A stretch of 64,000 nt of DNA, taken from assembly GCF_000687475.1 (NCBI RefSeq), contig NC_057318.1:5580001-5644000 (forward strand). Direction: 5' to 3'. Shown piece by piece: positions 1 to 11,600 of this stretch. The notes beneath the pieces were generated by a model, which made no database searches, was not told the DNA's origin, and was given only the letters and a program-made list of their open reading frames with translations. Position 1 is the first letter of the stretch; each line of letters opens with the position of its first letter. The position numbers were made by a program, and so were the translations under genes. The stretch is from Ustilaginoidea virens. Lineage: Eukaryota; Ascomycota; Sordariomycetes; Hypocreales; Clavicipitaceae.

Positions 1-883
1 ATCCAAAGCGAAAAGGGGCGTCGATGAAGATAACTTCTGTGATTTCAAGCCCAAGTCCAAGTCCAAGTCTCTGGTGGCCCTCGGCAGGGTGCAAGTTGCT
101 TCACGTAAGCACCGATTGGCCAATGACAGCCGACCAGGCCCCTTCCAAGCAAAAAGCTCCAGCAAAACGGGCAAATGATTTCCGAGCTGCTATCGCAAAG
201 AGTCGAGCGAGAGAGACTCGGGAATCGGGACTCGCGAGAGACTCTTTGGAGCATTTGTCTTGGGCATCCCCCGGGAGTGACTCGCTCGCGTCGTCGTCCT
301 CGTCGTCCTCGTCGTCCTCGTCGTCATCGTCATCGTCATCACACATGGGTCGACGTGCGAAGTGAATGCTCCAGCCAAAAAAAATAAAGCGAAAAAAAAA
401 AAAAAAAGAAAAAAAAAAGGAAAAAGGAAGGGACAAACGAAAAGAAACGGAAACACGGGAGACAGAGGGGAAGCAGACAAGGTCAGGCCTCAAGATTCCG
501 CCGCATAACCCGCCCGTCACCATCCAGTCGGGAAAGAAGCCATCTCGACGAACGTGGCACGGCTCAGCTCCCTGGGGGCCCGGGGAGCATTGCCTTGTCG
601 CAGTAAGTGATCAATCGTTTCCGCCCCTTCAGTCCACGAGTTTGTTGAGCCGAGCCGTCCGTCCCCAGGTGAATGTTTCCTGGCGCGGAAAGAGCCATTC
701 ATCCGTCACCGCAAACAATCTCGATGCTGCCCTTCAGAATCCCGACGACTTGCTCACGCAGCCCAGCCATGACGCCTGACTTGGGGGGCGGTCTCTGAAC
801 GTCCACCACCCACGCTCGTAGAGGCCAACCACCGTGCTCCGTGCTTTTTCCAACGCTCACCTCTCCAACAGGGCAAAGCCGCC
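1..883. other. Intergenic 5' flank with low-complexity repeats
   Basis: I see no convincing gene here. The stretch holds a degenerate triplet array of TCG/TCC/TCA units at about 289-341 and a purine tract with long A runs at about 376-470. The open frames across it translate to poly-Ser, poly-Asp or poly-Lys and are repeat artefacts. The right part is presumably the promoter and 5' UTR of the BTB/bromodomain gene. Confidence 0.6.
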
Positions 884-2451
884 ATGTCCGTCGAGCATGC
901 AAATGGAAGCACCGCTGCCCCGGCAGAAGAGACCAAGAAGCCTCCCTTTTCATGGCTGTAAGTGGACGCGGGGACGCTTGGCGAGGACGCGGGACGAGGA
1001 CCACGCAGCTAACCCCCCCTCGTCTTTCCTCTTCCCGCCGCAGACAACCGCACCCCATCTTCGTCATCCTTCTTGTCGGGCCTGACGAGAAGCCGTTTGG
1101 GATCCAGAAGGACTTCTTGTGCCATCGATCCGAGTTCTACGGCAGGTACTTTGCCGAGCAAGGCGCCGACGAGGCCGTGGAACACGTCGTCAGGCTGGCC
1201 GACACCACGCCGGAAACGTTTGGGCTGGCGCAGAGCTACCTGTTTACCGGGGACGTGGTCGTCCCGCGAGACGAGGCCGTCCCGCCGTACGAGTCGCTCG
1301 TGGGGCTCTGGAGCCTGGGCCACAGGCTTGGCATCGACGGGCTCTGCGAAAAGACCCTCGAGGCCATGGCCGAGTGCCGCAGGCGGACGGAGCGCATCCC
1401 CTCGACGCCCCTGCTGGTGCGCGTGTGGAGGGACACGCCCGAGGGCTCGTCGATCCGGACGCTTCTGCTGTCCTGGGCCGCCGAGTACATGAGGTCGTCG
1501 GCTGCTCGGGCCGAGTTTGCCAAGTCCCTGCCGCAGGAGGTGCTCAGCGAGCTGGTGGTGGCCATGAGCTCGTTTGAGACAGCAGCGCAGCCGAGGCCGT
1601 CCGACTCCGAGTCCCCGTCGCGCAGCCTCGCGCCAGACGTGCCGAGGAAGAATGTGCACTACCTGGACAACCTGAGCGACGACGACAACGACGAGGACGA
1701 GGACGAGGACAACGAGGACGACGACGGCAACGACGACGGCAACGACGACAAAGGTCCCAGCATCATGAGGAAGAACCGCCGGCTGAGCGGCCCGCCCACC
1801 CTCGCGGCAAGGGGCCAGGAGCCGACGCTGGGCCGTAAAGGACAGATGACGCCTCTCCCCAAGCTGCAGAAACGAAGGGCCGGTGCTGCTTGCGTCGATG
1901 GACGCACTTTCACGGCAGCGCAGAAGCTTGACTTTTGCTCCGATCTGCTATCCAGGATGCTATCAGGTCCAGGTGAGGCAGGGCACCAACGCAGCCAATA
2001 CACGGACACGTACAGCCCTTCAGCCTGGCTTTTTCTTTGTTCTTTCTCCCCTTTTCCTCCCTCATCGTCATCATCATCGTCATCATCTTCCTCCCCGTTC
2101 CTTTTCTGCATCTAACTCAAAGTCGTGTCGGAAACAGGCTTCTGGACAAGATTAGTAGGGCCATTCAGGGATCCGGTCGAGCCATCCGAGGACGGCGTGC
2201 CCGACTACCTGGACAAGGTCAAGAAGCCCATGGACCTCAGCACCATGAAGAGCAAAATGGACCGGCGGGAATACACGGGCGAGGAAGACTTTCTGGCCGA
2301 CATGCGCCAGATTTTCGAAAACTGCTTCACCTACTGGAAGAGAGGCGACCCGATGTGGCTCGCGGGCGAAAAGCTACAAAAGACGTTTGAGGAAAAGTTT
2401 TTGCACATGAACAAATGGATTTCCAAGATGGGCGGCGACGAGGGCGAGTAA
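884..2451 (+). CDS. BTB/POZ domain plus atypical bromodomain protein
   Basis: I infer three exons: 884-957, 1044-1972 and 2138-2451 (438 aa). The introns at 958-1043 (GTAAGT..GCAG) and 1973-2137 (GTGAGG..ACAG) keep the frame. The start is the first ATG that splices cleanly into the BTB frame. Residues about 28-130 look like a BTB/POZ fold (KDFLCHRSEFYGRYF, then a LFTGDVVVP-like strand). Residues about 235-261 are a run of Asp/Glu/Asn. Residues about 335-435 are a bromodomain: PDYLDKVKKPMDLSTMKSKM is the ZA loop and helix A region, followed by a FENCFTYW helix B end. Bromodomains read acetyl-lysine on histones and BTB domains mediate protein-protein contacts, so a chromatin role is likely. The conserved acetyl-lysine-binding Asn after the Tyr is Trp401 here, so canonical ligand binding is doubtful. 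Confidence is high for the domains and moderate for the exact exon ends. Confidence 0.85.
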
Positions 2452-3798
2452 ACCAGGCCCTTTCTCTTGCTCTCTCTCCTCTCTCTGTCTCTCTCTATTT
2501 TTTTCCCCACCTCTTTGGCGTCATCTGCGTGACGCTTGAACTTGGTCAAGTCTGTGCAAGTCGAATGAGCGGGCTGATTAGGGGGATGGAATGCCCCCCC
2601 TCATGACCGGGCTATATCAAGATGCGGGTTGGCGGAGGAAGCATAGCATTGTCCAGCGCGGGATGTAACCGCATTGTTTTGGTGGCGCTAATGCGCATGC
2701 AAAGAAGCCTTTGAAGACGGCAGCTGCAAGTATAATGTATATACCCGGTAGTCTGAGGCTACTCTTTTCTTTGCCCCTATAACGAGAAATCATTTCTTTC
2801 CCCATTCAAGTCAACTGGCGACTGAATAGAAGCTCGTTCCGGCCCTTGCTCAAGAAGCAAAGAGTCGACGAGTGCGCAAGAACAGGGGACGGAAGAAGCT
2901 GCGGCCGGTATGACTGACTGCTCGTTGCGTCCTGTCGCAAGGATGGGCTCGTGCTTCGTCCTGCGCGCGCAATCTGTCCTATTCTTGTCGGCTTTCTTTT
3001 GCTGGCTTTATTTGTCTCTTGTCTTTGCTTTTGCCTTGCTCATCCGCCCCTGGCGAACCCCCAACGGGGCGCCGACTGGCAGCATCATCGTGACCATCGA
3101 GGAGCAAAGCAAGGATCAAGGATCCCTAGCGCACGGCCACTAAGGGAGAAGATCAAGGTTGGGACAGGGGACCAAGACCACTTGCGGCATCTGGAAGAGC
3201 CAGCTTGGCAGCAAGCTCGGGAGGGCGGTGGCTGCGCCGACTCTCCCTCGGAGCAAGTCGTTTGCTGCTCAGTGCCTGTCCGTGGACAGCGCCAGCGCCT
3301 GTGTCGGTGGCCTTTGCGCGCAGCCACGGACGAGAACCAGGGCGCGAGGCAGGCGAGTCAGTTTGTCCGGTGCTGGGCTGCTGTGGGCTGGGCATTGATC
3401 CATGTTGTCCGCTGCCAGGGCGCCGCAAGGGGGGCCTTGCTCGTCCTCGGCAACAACACGGGGTTGTGTCGTTTGCATCGTGCAGGGCCCATTGACTCCG
3501 CCAAAGCGGATTGTTGGCGCCGACGCCGGGACTAGCATGTTGCCCCTGCCAGTGCCCTGACGTGCCGATCGATTTGATGGTGTTGAGCTGTTGCGAGCGA
3601 GCCCGTGAGCCCCGTGGTTGAGCTTGAGCTTGAGCTTGGCTGGGGTCCAAAGGCGATGGATGATGCTGCGACAATGGCGCCAAGGTCCCAGCGAGGCCCC
3701 GACGGGAAAAGGCGCGAGCGCAACGGCCCCATTGTCTGCGCGTTATGCGCCTGGGGGAGACGGACCCCTCCGGCGCGGAAATGCAAGCAATTAGGGTG

Positions 3799-3829
<31 letters not shown>

Positions 3830-4109
3830 TTCCTGCGTCGTGAGGATGATGTTTGCCGCCTCCAGCGCCTCGGGCGAAGTTGGTCAATCTCTTCAAACCC
3901 CAATGGGCTGCCTGGCCAAAAACGGCCAATTTGAAACGGGGCGTCTGACTGGCCGGTGGTGGGGCTGCTTGGCGTCAGGGGTAGCAGGGCTGGCCGGGCC
4001 AGTGATTGGCTGCGCATTGCCTTGCGGACACGTGGACCAGCATAGGGCAGATGTTGCACAGTACATCCCCGCCACCTGCGGCATAAAAACAGGACGAGGG
4101 CAGCAGAAG

Positions 4110-4147
<38 letters not shown>

Positions 4148-4400
4148 TCCACTGCAGCTGGGTGGAGACTTTTTCCAAATGGCGTACTCGTCGCCCGGGA
4201 AGCATTTTCACTTTCGTTTTCATCGCCATGGCAATCCCTGGGCACATTGCACAGTGCATTCCACGTGGTCCATGGCAACCGTCTGCTGGTACGTCTGGAC
4301 ACCGCAGCAGCAGCAAGCAGAAGCTTCGGCCATCGTGCCATGTGTGACAGCCTGGCCAATCAGCTCGCGGCTGCTGCCAAAAAAAAAAAAAAAAAAAAAA
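3799..4400. repeat. Three long poly-A runs at about 260-310 bp spacing
   Basis: Uninterrupted A runs of 28 (3799-3826), 34 (4110-4143) and 22 (4379-4400) bases lie within 600 bp. The intervening segments both contain CCAAT/ATTGG-like motifs, but I could not align them to one another convincingly. They could be microsatellites or tails of short retroposed sequences. Confidence 0.8.
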
Positions 4401-4593
4401 CCTGGCATGGGCGTTGCCAATCAACCAGCCCAGGCCCCCCGCAGTGCCCGCGCCCCACTGGTTGCTTGACACAACGCCCGGCCGAATATGGCAGGTGTAC
4501 GGAGTAGGGCAGGTGGCAGCCGTGGCAGCCCGGGAAACTAAGGAGAAAAACAAACACAGCGGACTCGGTGGACCCACAGCACACCCGTTGCTA

Positions 4594-4677
4594 GCGGTTG
4601 GCGGTTGGCGGTTGGCGGTTGGCGGTTGGCAGTTGACAGTTGACAGTTTTGACAGTTGACAGTTGACAGTTGGCAGT
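4594..4677. repeat. 7-bp tandem array with two sequence blocks
   Basis: The left block repeats GGTTGGC about five times. The right block repeats AGTTGAC about five times, with one slipped unit carrying extra T residues. The two unit types differ by two G-to-A changes. Confidence 0.85.
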
Positions 4678-5086
4678 GAGCCGTTGTTACGGGGGTGGCT
4701 TCCTCGTTTGCAACCGCCACGCGCGCAAGCGCTGCGTTTTTTCTTCTTCTTCTAGCCGTCTTCTTCTCCTTCTTCTCCTTCTTCTCCTTCCCCTCCTCCT
4801 CCTCCATCGTCGTCAGTCGCATCCTCATCAATTGACCTCTCCGATCCCGAGGCCTTCTTCCTTTGCGCGTGCCGGGCTTCGTCCCTCCTTCTTTCTTCAA
4901 CCAAATCCGCAGAATTCACTCTGCGCCGCTCGCTTGGAACTAGTTCCCTCGCGTCGCATCCGACTTGCCCGCCCGCGCGCTCGCTCTCTCGACCATTCGT
5001 TTTGCCCTCCTTGGCTTTGAGTCGCACCGCACCGCACCGCACCGCACCGACCAAACAGTTCCAACCTGCAGCCTTTGGCAGACACG

Positions 5087-5665
5087 ATGCTTTTCCACAC
5101 CGTTGCCTCGGTCGCTCTCTTGGCTGCCGCGGCTCACGCTGCCGCCGACGAGGTCAAGCGCCAGCCCTACCGCCTGGCCGTCATGGCTTTGCCCGGGCAG
5201 AGCTTGATGCGCCGCACCACCTACGGTTACAACCCTGACCAGCAGAAGTGCAAGGCTGGCAACTCTTGCGCCGAGGCCTGCGGCGCTGGTTTCGCCCAGT
5301 GTGCCGGCGGGACGACCGATGTTGCTCACTGCTTCAACCCTGGTGCTGGTGAAACCTGCTGCACCGATGGCTCCGGCAGTAAGTTTGGCCTCCTTTTTTT
5401 TTTCCCTGATAGAAAATGGGGCGCGCTTGTCCACCGTGTCTGACCAACGGCGGCTGTGTCGATAGACTCGTGCGAAGCTGGGTACTATTGCACCCACGAC
5501 AGCAAGCAGACCTGGTGCTGCCCCGGCACCCTGGACCTGGCTGCTTGCGCTGCTGCTTACCACGTCTCTGGCATGGTGGCTGCCACCTCGAGCCCCTCGA
5601 CTTCTACAACCAGCCCGAGCACTTCGCGTGCCCTGACCACCACCTCCATAAGTCTTGCCGTCAGT

Positions 5666-5717
<52 letters not shown>

Positions 5718-6052
5718 CCACCACCACCACTGCGAAAACCAGCACCCTTGGCTCCTCTTCTGGACCTCCTTCCACGACCAGCCTCCCCGTCTTGACCGCC
5801 ATTGGCGCCCAAAACACCACCACCATCGGCACTGCTTCCACTGGCCAGACCACCACCCGGGTTGGCTTCAACAGCACCATTGCCAGCCCGCTACCTACCC
5901 AGCCACAGGTGTCTGCGTCTACCGTCACAGTTGTCCCCCCTTCCTCCACGGCTTCGCCCCCTCGAGCCTCCTCAACATCAGCCAACGACGCTGCCGCCTC
6001 CGGTGTCAGTGCCATACTGCTCGTTGCCGCCGGTGTGGTCGCTCTTTTGTAA
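5087..6052 (+). CDS. Secreted Cys-rich, Ser/Thr-rich protein, probably GPI-anchored
   Basis: I infer two exons, 5087-5378 and 5466-6052 (292 aa), with an 87-nt intron (GTAAGT..ATAG) that restores the reading through a split Asn codon. The N-terminus is a signal peptide (MLFHTVASVALLAAAAHA). Residues about 20-130 hold about 12 cysteines, including two CC pairs (ETCC, TWCC), which suggests a disulphide-bonded extracellular domain. The rest is a Ser/Thr stalk with an uninterrupted poly-Ser run encoded by AGC repeats, likely O-glycosylated. The C-terminus has small residues (NDAAASG) followed by a hydrophobic tail with no charged end, which is typical of a GPI signal. I recognise this as a layout common in ascomycete cell-surface proteins but cannot assign a function. 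A cell-wall or host-surface role is inference only. Confidence 0.85.
5665..5717 (+). repeat. (AGC)n trinucleotide repeat coding poly-Ser
   Basis: This is a perfect AGC repeat of about 17-18 units inside the Ser/Thr stalk of the secreted protein. Slippage here would change stalk length in frame. Confidence 0.95.
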
Positions 6053-6378
6053 CCAGTCCTGCGTGGGGGCGTTGCGCGACGGCAGGGGGAAAAAATCGAA
6101 ACGGCGACTCTTTACGAGTGGGGGCGCTTTGATTTCTCTCCGGGAACACGGCTTATACCGGGGAGTAGTGCGGCAAAACACAAACTAATCGCAGCCACGA
6201 GTCTACATTTTTTGAGTTATTTCCCCCCCCTTTACTTTTTATATAATTCATGTATTCACTCTATTTACGGTAGTTTTGTTTTATTCTTTGAATTTTTTTT
6301 TTACGAGCCAGACGGCAATGCGGCGGTGCCTTTTCTTCTTTCTTGTGTGTTGTATCTACCCGTGGGACAATCTCCTAT

Positions 6379-6409
<31 letters not shown>

Positions 6410-6947
6410 CCCTCCTTTTCCCCTCTGATTTGGCTTCTTTTTCACGGCGGCCCCCCTTTGGTAGGCTGCTCTGGAGTAGAGTCGGTCGAGCCCGGTTTGG
6501 TGACTGTTTCTTCTTCTTCTTTTCTTCCTTGATTGCGTCAGGGGGACGAAGCCGGCCGACTGGAGGATAGCCGGCGCAACGATAGAATAGAACTTGGGTG
6601 GCTGGCCAAAGTCTGCATTTCCACATCGTGTGCGATTGCTTCCTATGACCGTTGGGCACTGAGGGTTCACTAGGGCTCACTTGCTCGCTTGCCGTCTCGC
6701 TTGCGACGGGTACACGGCAAGGCTACGTCTACGCAGGCCAACGCCCCAGACGCAGAGCTTGCCTGTCCACCGGCTCGACTCGAATCGTTTGCAGGCGGCA
6801 AAGCACCGGCAAAGCACAGCCCCGTGGAAACGTGCTCCGATCGAGAGCCATGGTTATTTACATTAGGCATGATTCCGCCATTTCCCCTCATCTACTGTTA
6901 AGCAAGTGGCCGAGGCGCGGCCCCTCCCCCCTCGTCCTCTCACGCCC
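6053..6947. other. Spacer between convergent genes, with a T30 run
   Basis: This is the 3' flank shared by the secreted-protein gene (+) and the acyl-CoA-binding protein gene (-). It holds a 30-base T run at 6380-6409. I see no gene and no clear RNA. Confidence 0.6.
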
Positions 6948-7474
6948 TCACGCCTTGTCGCCGCTCGCCTTGAGCTTGTCCACCAGAGCGACATATTCGT
7001 CTTGAGCCTCCTTGACGGTCTTGCCCTCATCCACGACCTTTTTATAGGCGTCGTACATGTATCTTCTCTGTTTGGGAAGGCCCCCCCGCGGCGGGGATGG
7101 CGGGATTAGTCTCGCGGCGTCGGCTTCGAACCTTGACGTGGGGCGCGTGCTCTTACAGTAGGATCAAACAGGCCTCCCTTGGGAGCCTCCTCGCCGATGC
7201 TGAACTTGAAGAGGCCTGGATAGCGGTTAGGTATTTATGGAGAGCGAGAGAATAATAACAATAACAATAATCATAATCATGATCATGACATTACGAGAAT
7301 GACGATGAGAGAATCCAGGCAAGGTAGGGCGCCCCGGGATGGCAGGCACGCACCGTAGAGTCTGAGCTGGTCGTCCTTGCTGACCTGCACGCCCTCGTCG
7401 CTGAACTTGTTGGCAGCCGCGACGGCCTGGTTGAACGCCTCGTTGTCGGTAGGGGTGAACGGCTTGGCCGGCAT
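6948..7474 (-). CDS. Acyl-CoA-binding protein (ACBP)
   Basis: I infer three exons on the minus strand: 7474-7354, 7215-7157 and 7067-6948 (99 aa). The introns (GTGCGT..CCAG and GTAAGA..ACAG) are 138 and 89 nt. The protein has the small four-helix ACBP layout: an N-terminal helix (FNQAVAAANKF), then DQLRLYGLFKFSIGE, which matches the family's LYGLYKQ region, then PKGGLFDPT, then a helix (RRYMYDAYKKVVDEGK) and a final helix ending in Ala and a stop. The exon 1 / exon 2 join falls exactly inside the YG-L motif, which supports the model. ACBPs bind long-chain acyl-CoA esters in the cytosol and buffer them for lipid synthesis and transport. The usual Trp/Lys of the third helix region (KWxAWxxLKG) is RYMYDAYKKV here, a shape seen in divergent fungal members. 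The transposon block begins 627 bp upstream of its ATG. Confidence 0.88.
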
Positions 7475-8101
7475 CGTGAACGGTGGTCGAGGGGGATGGA
7501 GTCTGATGAAACCACGTCAAGGTCAATAAACGAAGAATTGAGTCCGCCGTCAAAGCTGTGATGTTGGAGCGGAAGAGGGGAGAAGGGGGCGGGGGGGAAG
7601 TTTATTGTTGGGGTTGGTGGAACTTTGGTCAGCTGCTGGCGGGACGGCGGGGTTTGCATTGCATCTCTCTCTAGCGAGGGGTTGGCAGGCAGGCTAAATG
7701 ACGCTGTCTATGTGCTTGGCAGCTGCCGCCGATTGGCTAGAGTCAACTGCTGGATGAGGGGGCAAGCGCGGGCCCGCTTGGGGCGGTTGCTGTTATTGGT
7801 TGGTTGGTTGGGGGGGGGGGACGGCCGCGGCACCCGGCAAGCAAGGCGGAAGCCAAGGGCTGCGAGACATGGGGGCTCGGGGACAGACGAAAACCACCGC
7901 CGAGGGTCTTTCCGAGCCGACGGGATGAGCGCGCACCGAGCAATGGTTGAATCGCTTGCCAGAGAATGCTGGGTGAATCCAGGGGGGACTCAACGCTCAA
8001 CGCAACCGAAAGCTCTGCCCCGCAACCAGACAGGTTCCTCCCGAGCCAGTAGCCAATCAGCGGGCCTGGGGCGGACCCGCCTCCGCCCCTCATTCGCTTC
8101 A
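7475..8101 (-). promoter_or_regulatory. ACBP upstream region, ending at the transposon junction
   Basis: This is the 5' flank of the minus-strand ACBP gene, with CCAAT-box-like motifs (GCCAATCA on the plus strand near 8052, GATTGGCT near 7731). I see no gene in it. It ends with the CTTCA target duplication (8097-8101) of TE-A. Confidence 0.5.
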
Positions 8102-8297
8102 TGTCGGCGGGGATACCGGTGGATCATCACATATGTCGGGAATGTCCGGATACGAATGTGGCACATGTAACCGAGGGAACAGTAGCCCCTTAGGGTTACC
8201 CCCGTGCCCACTATAAATAGCTGGTGACCTGAGTACTGTTGAGACAGGTCAGGTCAACCCTTGATAATATACCGCTTTCTCTCCCTGCTTCCTGATA
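8102..8297 (+). repeat. TE-A 5' LTR
   Basis: It begins TGTCGGCGGGGATACC and ends CTGATA, where the 3' copy has CTGACA. A TATA box (TATAAATA) at about 8212-8219 is the likely promoter. I count about eight differences from the 3' LTR, all transitions. Confidence 0.95.
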
Positions 8298-8312
8298 TGG
8301 TAGTAATTGTGT
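8298..8312 (+). other. Candidate TE-A primer-binding site
   Basis: The bases right after the 5' LTR read TGGTAGTAATTG. The TGGTAG start fits the complement of a tRNA 3' end (for example initiator Met, ..CTACCA). The match is only six bases, so this is a weak call. Confidence 0.35.
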
Positions 8313-8639
8313 AAAATAACATAACAACCTTATTCTCATCCTTTTGTTAGGTGCCATAGTACTATATCGTTCGATATCTAAGATTGTGCTATAATTACCG
8401 CCTTTATCGGATACCTATTGAGGTGTGATAGTAGATTCCTGCTAGATCTATTGAAACCTCGTATTGCTGTTATACTCGTGTGGCCTCCCACAATAAAAAG
8501 GAAGCTATTCGGAAGATCGCGATATTCTTTCGTAATTTAACTTTATCTGTGATTAACCTATTCAGTCAGGTAATTAGCCTTTCGTGCCCAGAACGTTACA
8601 GACAGTAAAGATAGGTGCTGATATAATTAATTATAATAA

Positions 8640-11600
8640 ACCTGCATATATTCTAATATCCCGATACGAGTGGGATATCTAGTATAATTATATTCGGAGC
8701 GAGGCTTAGGTAAGGAAGGTATAGGATCTTATTGATCCTAATTAAGCGATAATCCTTAATAAACCTAAGGATATTTCGCTCCGACTATATCGACCTATTC
8801 TAGTATTATCGGCGGAAGAGATACTAACGGAAAGTAGTCCTTTTAGTAATACTAAGGCAGCCTTGGCGTTAAGGGCAGTATCTAGAGCAACGCGAAGCTA
8901 TTTACAGCTAGACTAATAGCTAGAAGACCCGAATAACTATTTCAAACGGAGATAAATCCTAGACGGCTTAGGCCCTAACGAATAGGTTAATTATATTAAT
9001 AATTTATTAAGAAACGACCGGCACGATTATACTAAGCTAGAATAGGCCCTTTCTAAATATATAGAGTGGTTCAATATAACCCTCGGCCTGGAATTTAAGC
9101 AGATAATAGCGATAAGGTCGATGATAAGGGATAAATTATGTATCCTAGTTAAACGCATACAGCCGGTAAAGACCGCTATTACCGAGCATATTATATAGCG
9201 CTTTATTCAGGTCATAGAACGGAATCTTAACAAATATAACGTTTTAGAATGGCTGGGTAAAGTATTAACTATTTACAACTGAGTGGAATAAAGTGGCTTA
9301 GTCCTCCTATTAGGGAATAAGCCTACTAATATATTAGCGAAAGCCCTCTTTTAGAAGTATCCTAGCATTTAAAATAATATTAACTGGGAGATTACTAGAG
9401 CCGAAAAGCAAGGGCAATATATTGACTTTCGTGAGATTATTAAAGATGCGAGGCAGTAGGTAAAGCTTTAAAAAAAAAGGAATATTACTACTAAAGGGAA
9501 GCATACCGCATTTGCCATTAAAGGAAAGCCTTTGTTAAAGGCCGCCGCCGCCCCTAGGAATACTGCCGATATAGCTTTAGCTTCAGCTTTAAAGGAACTA
9601 TCGTTAGAATTAATACCCTATAAATACTATAAGCAACTATATATCAAAAAGAAGGGACCGTATTATAAGAGCTATTAGGCTCTTATTCCTTCTTTAGCGC
9701 CTAATAAATTCCGCTTAAGGATTCGGAAGGAAACTAAAAAGGCCGCGATAGTAAAGATAAAGCAGGAAAGCAAAGAAGTGCAAATTGTATTTAAGGCCTT
9801 CTAAGATATACATAATAACGATGACGATAATAAGAATAATTCGATTAAATTAAAAGGAAAAGAAAAAGAGAAGCAGGCCTTTACCATAGAGGGTGTTTCT
9901 ACTAAGTCCTTTTCTAATAAGTCTCCCGCTTTATACGCCTATATTATCATTAATACTAATGCAACGGCATATATATTTAACGACGAAAAATAGTTTCTAT
10001 ATATTAATAAAGCTATCGATCAGTATATTCGAGGTATATTAAGTACTATTAGGGTCCAAAGTGTTAGAACCATTTAAATCGTATTAGAAAATAGACGAAT
10101 CGTCACCTTTACTAATATTCTATATATTCCTAGGATATTTATTAATATTCTTTCCGAATTATTAATAAAAAAGAAAGGATTATATTAGAATACTAAGATA
10201 GATAGGATTTACCTTAGGAAAGGAAGAACGCAAGAAAATATCTTTTATATCCGCTAAATTAAAGAGAAACCCTATATTTTATATTAAGCTGGCGGAAACG
10301 ATATACCCGTAAGCGAATTTCTTATGAAGGCTTGGAATTTCAGAGAAGAAAAGCCTTAATATGCCTATTTAGCTTGAGGAGATAATCGCCAGCTAAAGAT
10401 TTTAATAAAAACACCTTATGCTGTATAGTACGCCCGATTTGGGCACCCGGGAAGGGATCCGATAGATTATATCTTTAAAGATGTATTAAATATACCTCCT
10501 AAGCAGGCAAAATCGGATTATAAGGTTTATAGCAGCGTGAAAATTACGTAGTAGATTTTATAATACCCGCAAGAGGCATTAATACCTTAGAAACCCTTTA
10601 AAGTCGTATCTTTTAACCTTTTCGTATAATTACCTACTTTCAATGGTGATAAATATATCGCGTTATTTACCTACCGATTCATAGGAATAAGGTCAATATT
10701 CACGATACCTAGGAAATTAGACCTTCTGGGTTATTAGCTAACCTTTAAGCATTAGGTTTTACGCCTATATAACGTAATAATCGCGATAGTCATCTCTAAT
10801 AATAAAATAGCGCTCTAAATATCATAAAGTCGGGAAGAAGCTAAGCAGAAAGGCATTATGCTTCGGTTATCGAGCCTTAGTTACTAATATTAAAATGGTT
10901 ATACTGAACGTTCTAGGGGGGTATTAAAAACGAAGATATTACTTTTAAGCACTTAAGTAGGATTTCCTAAGGAATTATAGCCTATTACGGCAGAAGCAGC
11001 AGTATATCTATTAAATTGTATGCCTTAGAAATCATCTCACGATAATTAGAAATCGCTACTTTAAATCCTTTAACTTTAGCTTCAATAGAATCAGCCTGCC
11101 TAAGGACATCTACCGGAAGATATACGCCCTTATATTCACCACCTTCGCGCTTATAGATATAAGGCCTATATAATGACGAGGGATAGGATATTACGCGCCA
11201 GTCCAAAGCTCAATCAGAGGGCTCATATCGGCTATTTAGCAGGATATATCTCTACAACCCAATACCTGATTTAGGTGCCTTTATTAAAGAGAAGCTATTA
11301 GTTCAACTCGAGCTATATTATATTTAATAAGACGATCTTCTACAAAAATAAAGACTAGTTACCGATACCAGCTAAATAGAGGGAGGACCTTAACACCTTT
11401 ATTAGTAACATTAAGGAAACCCCTATTATTAATAACTTCGAGCTTATTGCGTCGGGGAATCTAATTGAGAACCCCTTTACTAACGAGGTTGCCCCTAAAT
11501 AGGGTATAGATAAAGCTATCGATTAAGGCACTATGCTAATTAATGCGATTAAGGCTATTAATAATACCCCTTAACCTACTGCTATTAACTTGAAGGTTAT

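Larger units (their letters stand above)
2452..5086. other. Gene-free spacer with three A-tracts and a heptamer array
   Basis: No open frame here looks like a gene. The long frames are driven by poly-A or poly-T (Lys or Phe runs). Homopolymer A runs lie at 3799-3826, 4110-4143 and 4379-4400. A 7-bp tandem array lies at 4594-4677, a CT-rich tract at about 4739-4805 and a CACCG pentamer array at about 5025-5049. The last two lie just upstream of the secreted-protein gene and are probably in its promoter or 5' UTR. Confidence 0.55.

Noticed and set aside
101..523. Minus-strand frame with a poly-Asp run
   Set aside because: The Asp run is the complement of the TCG/TCA triplet array and the Phe run that of poly-A. 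There is no other protein-like content.
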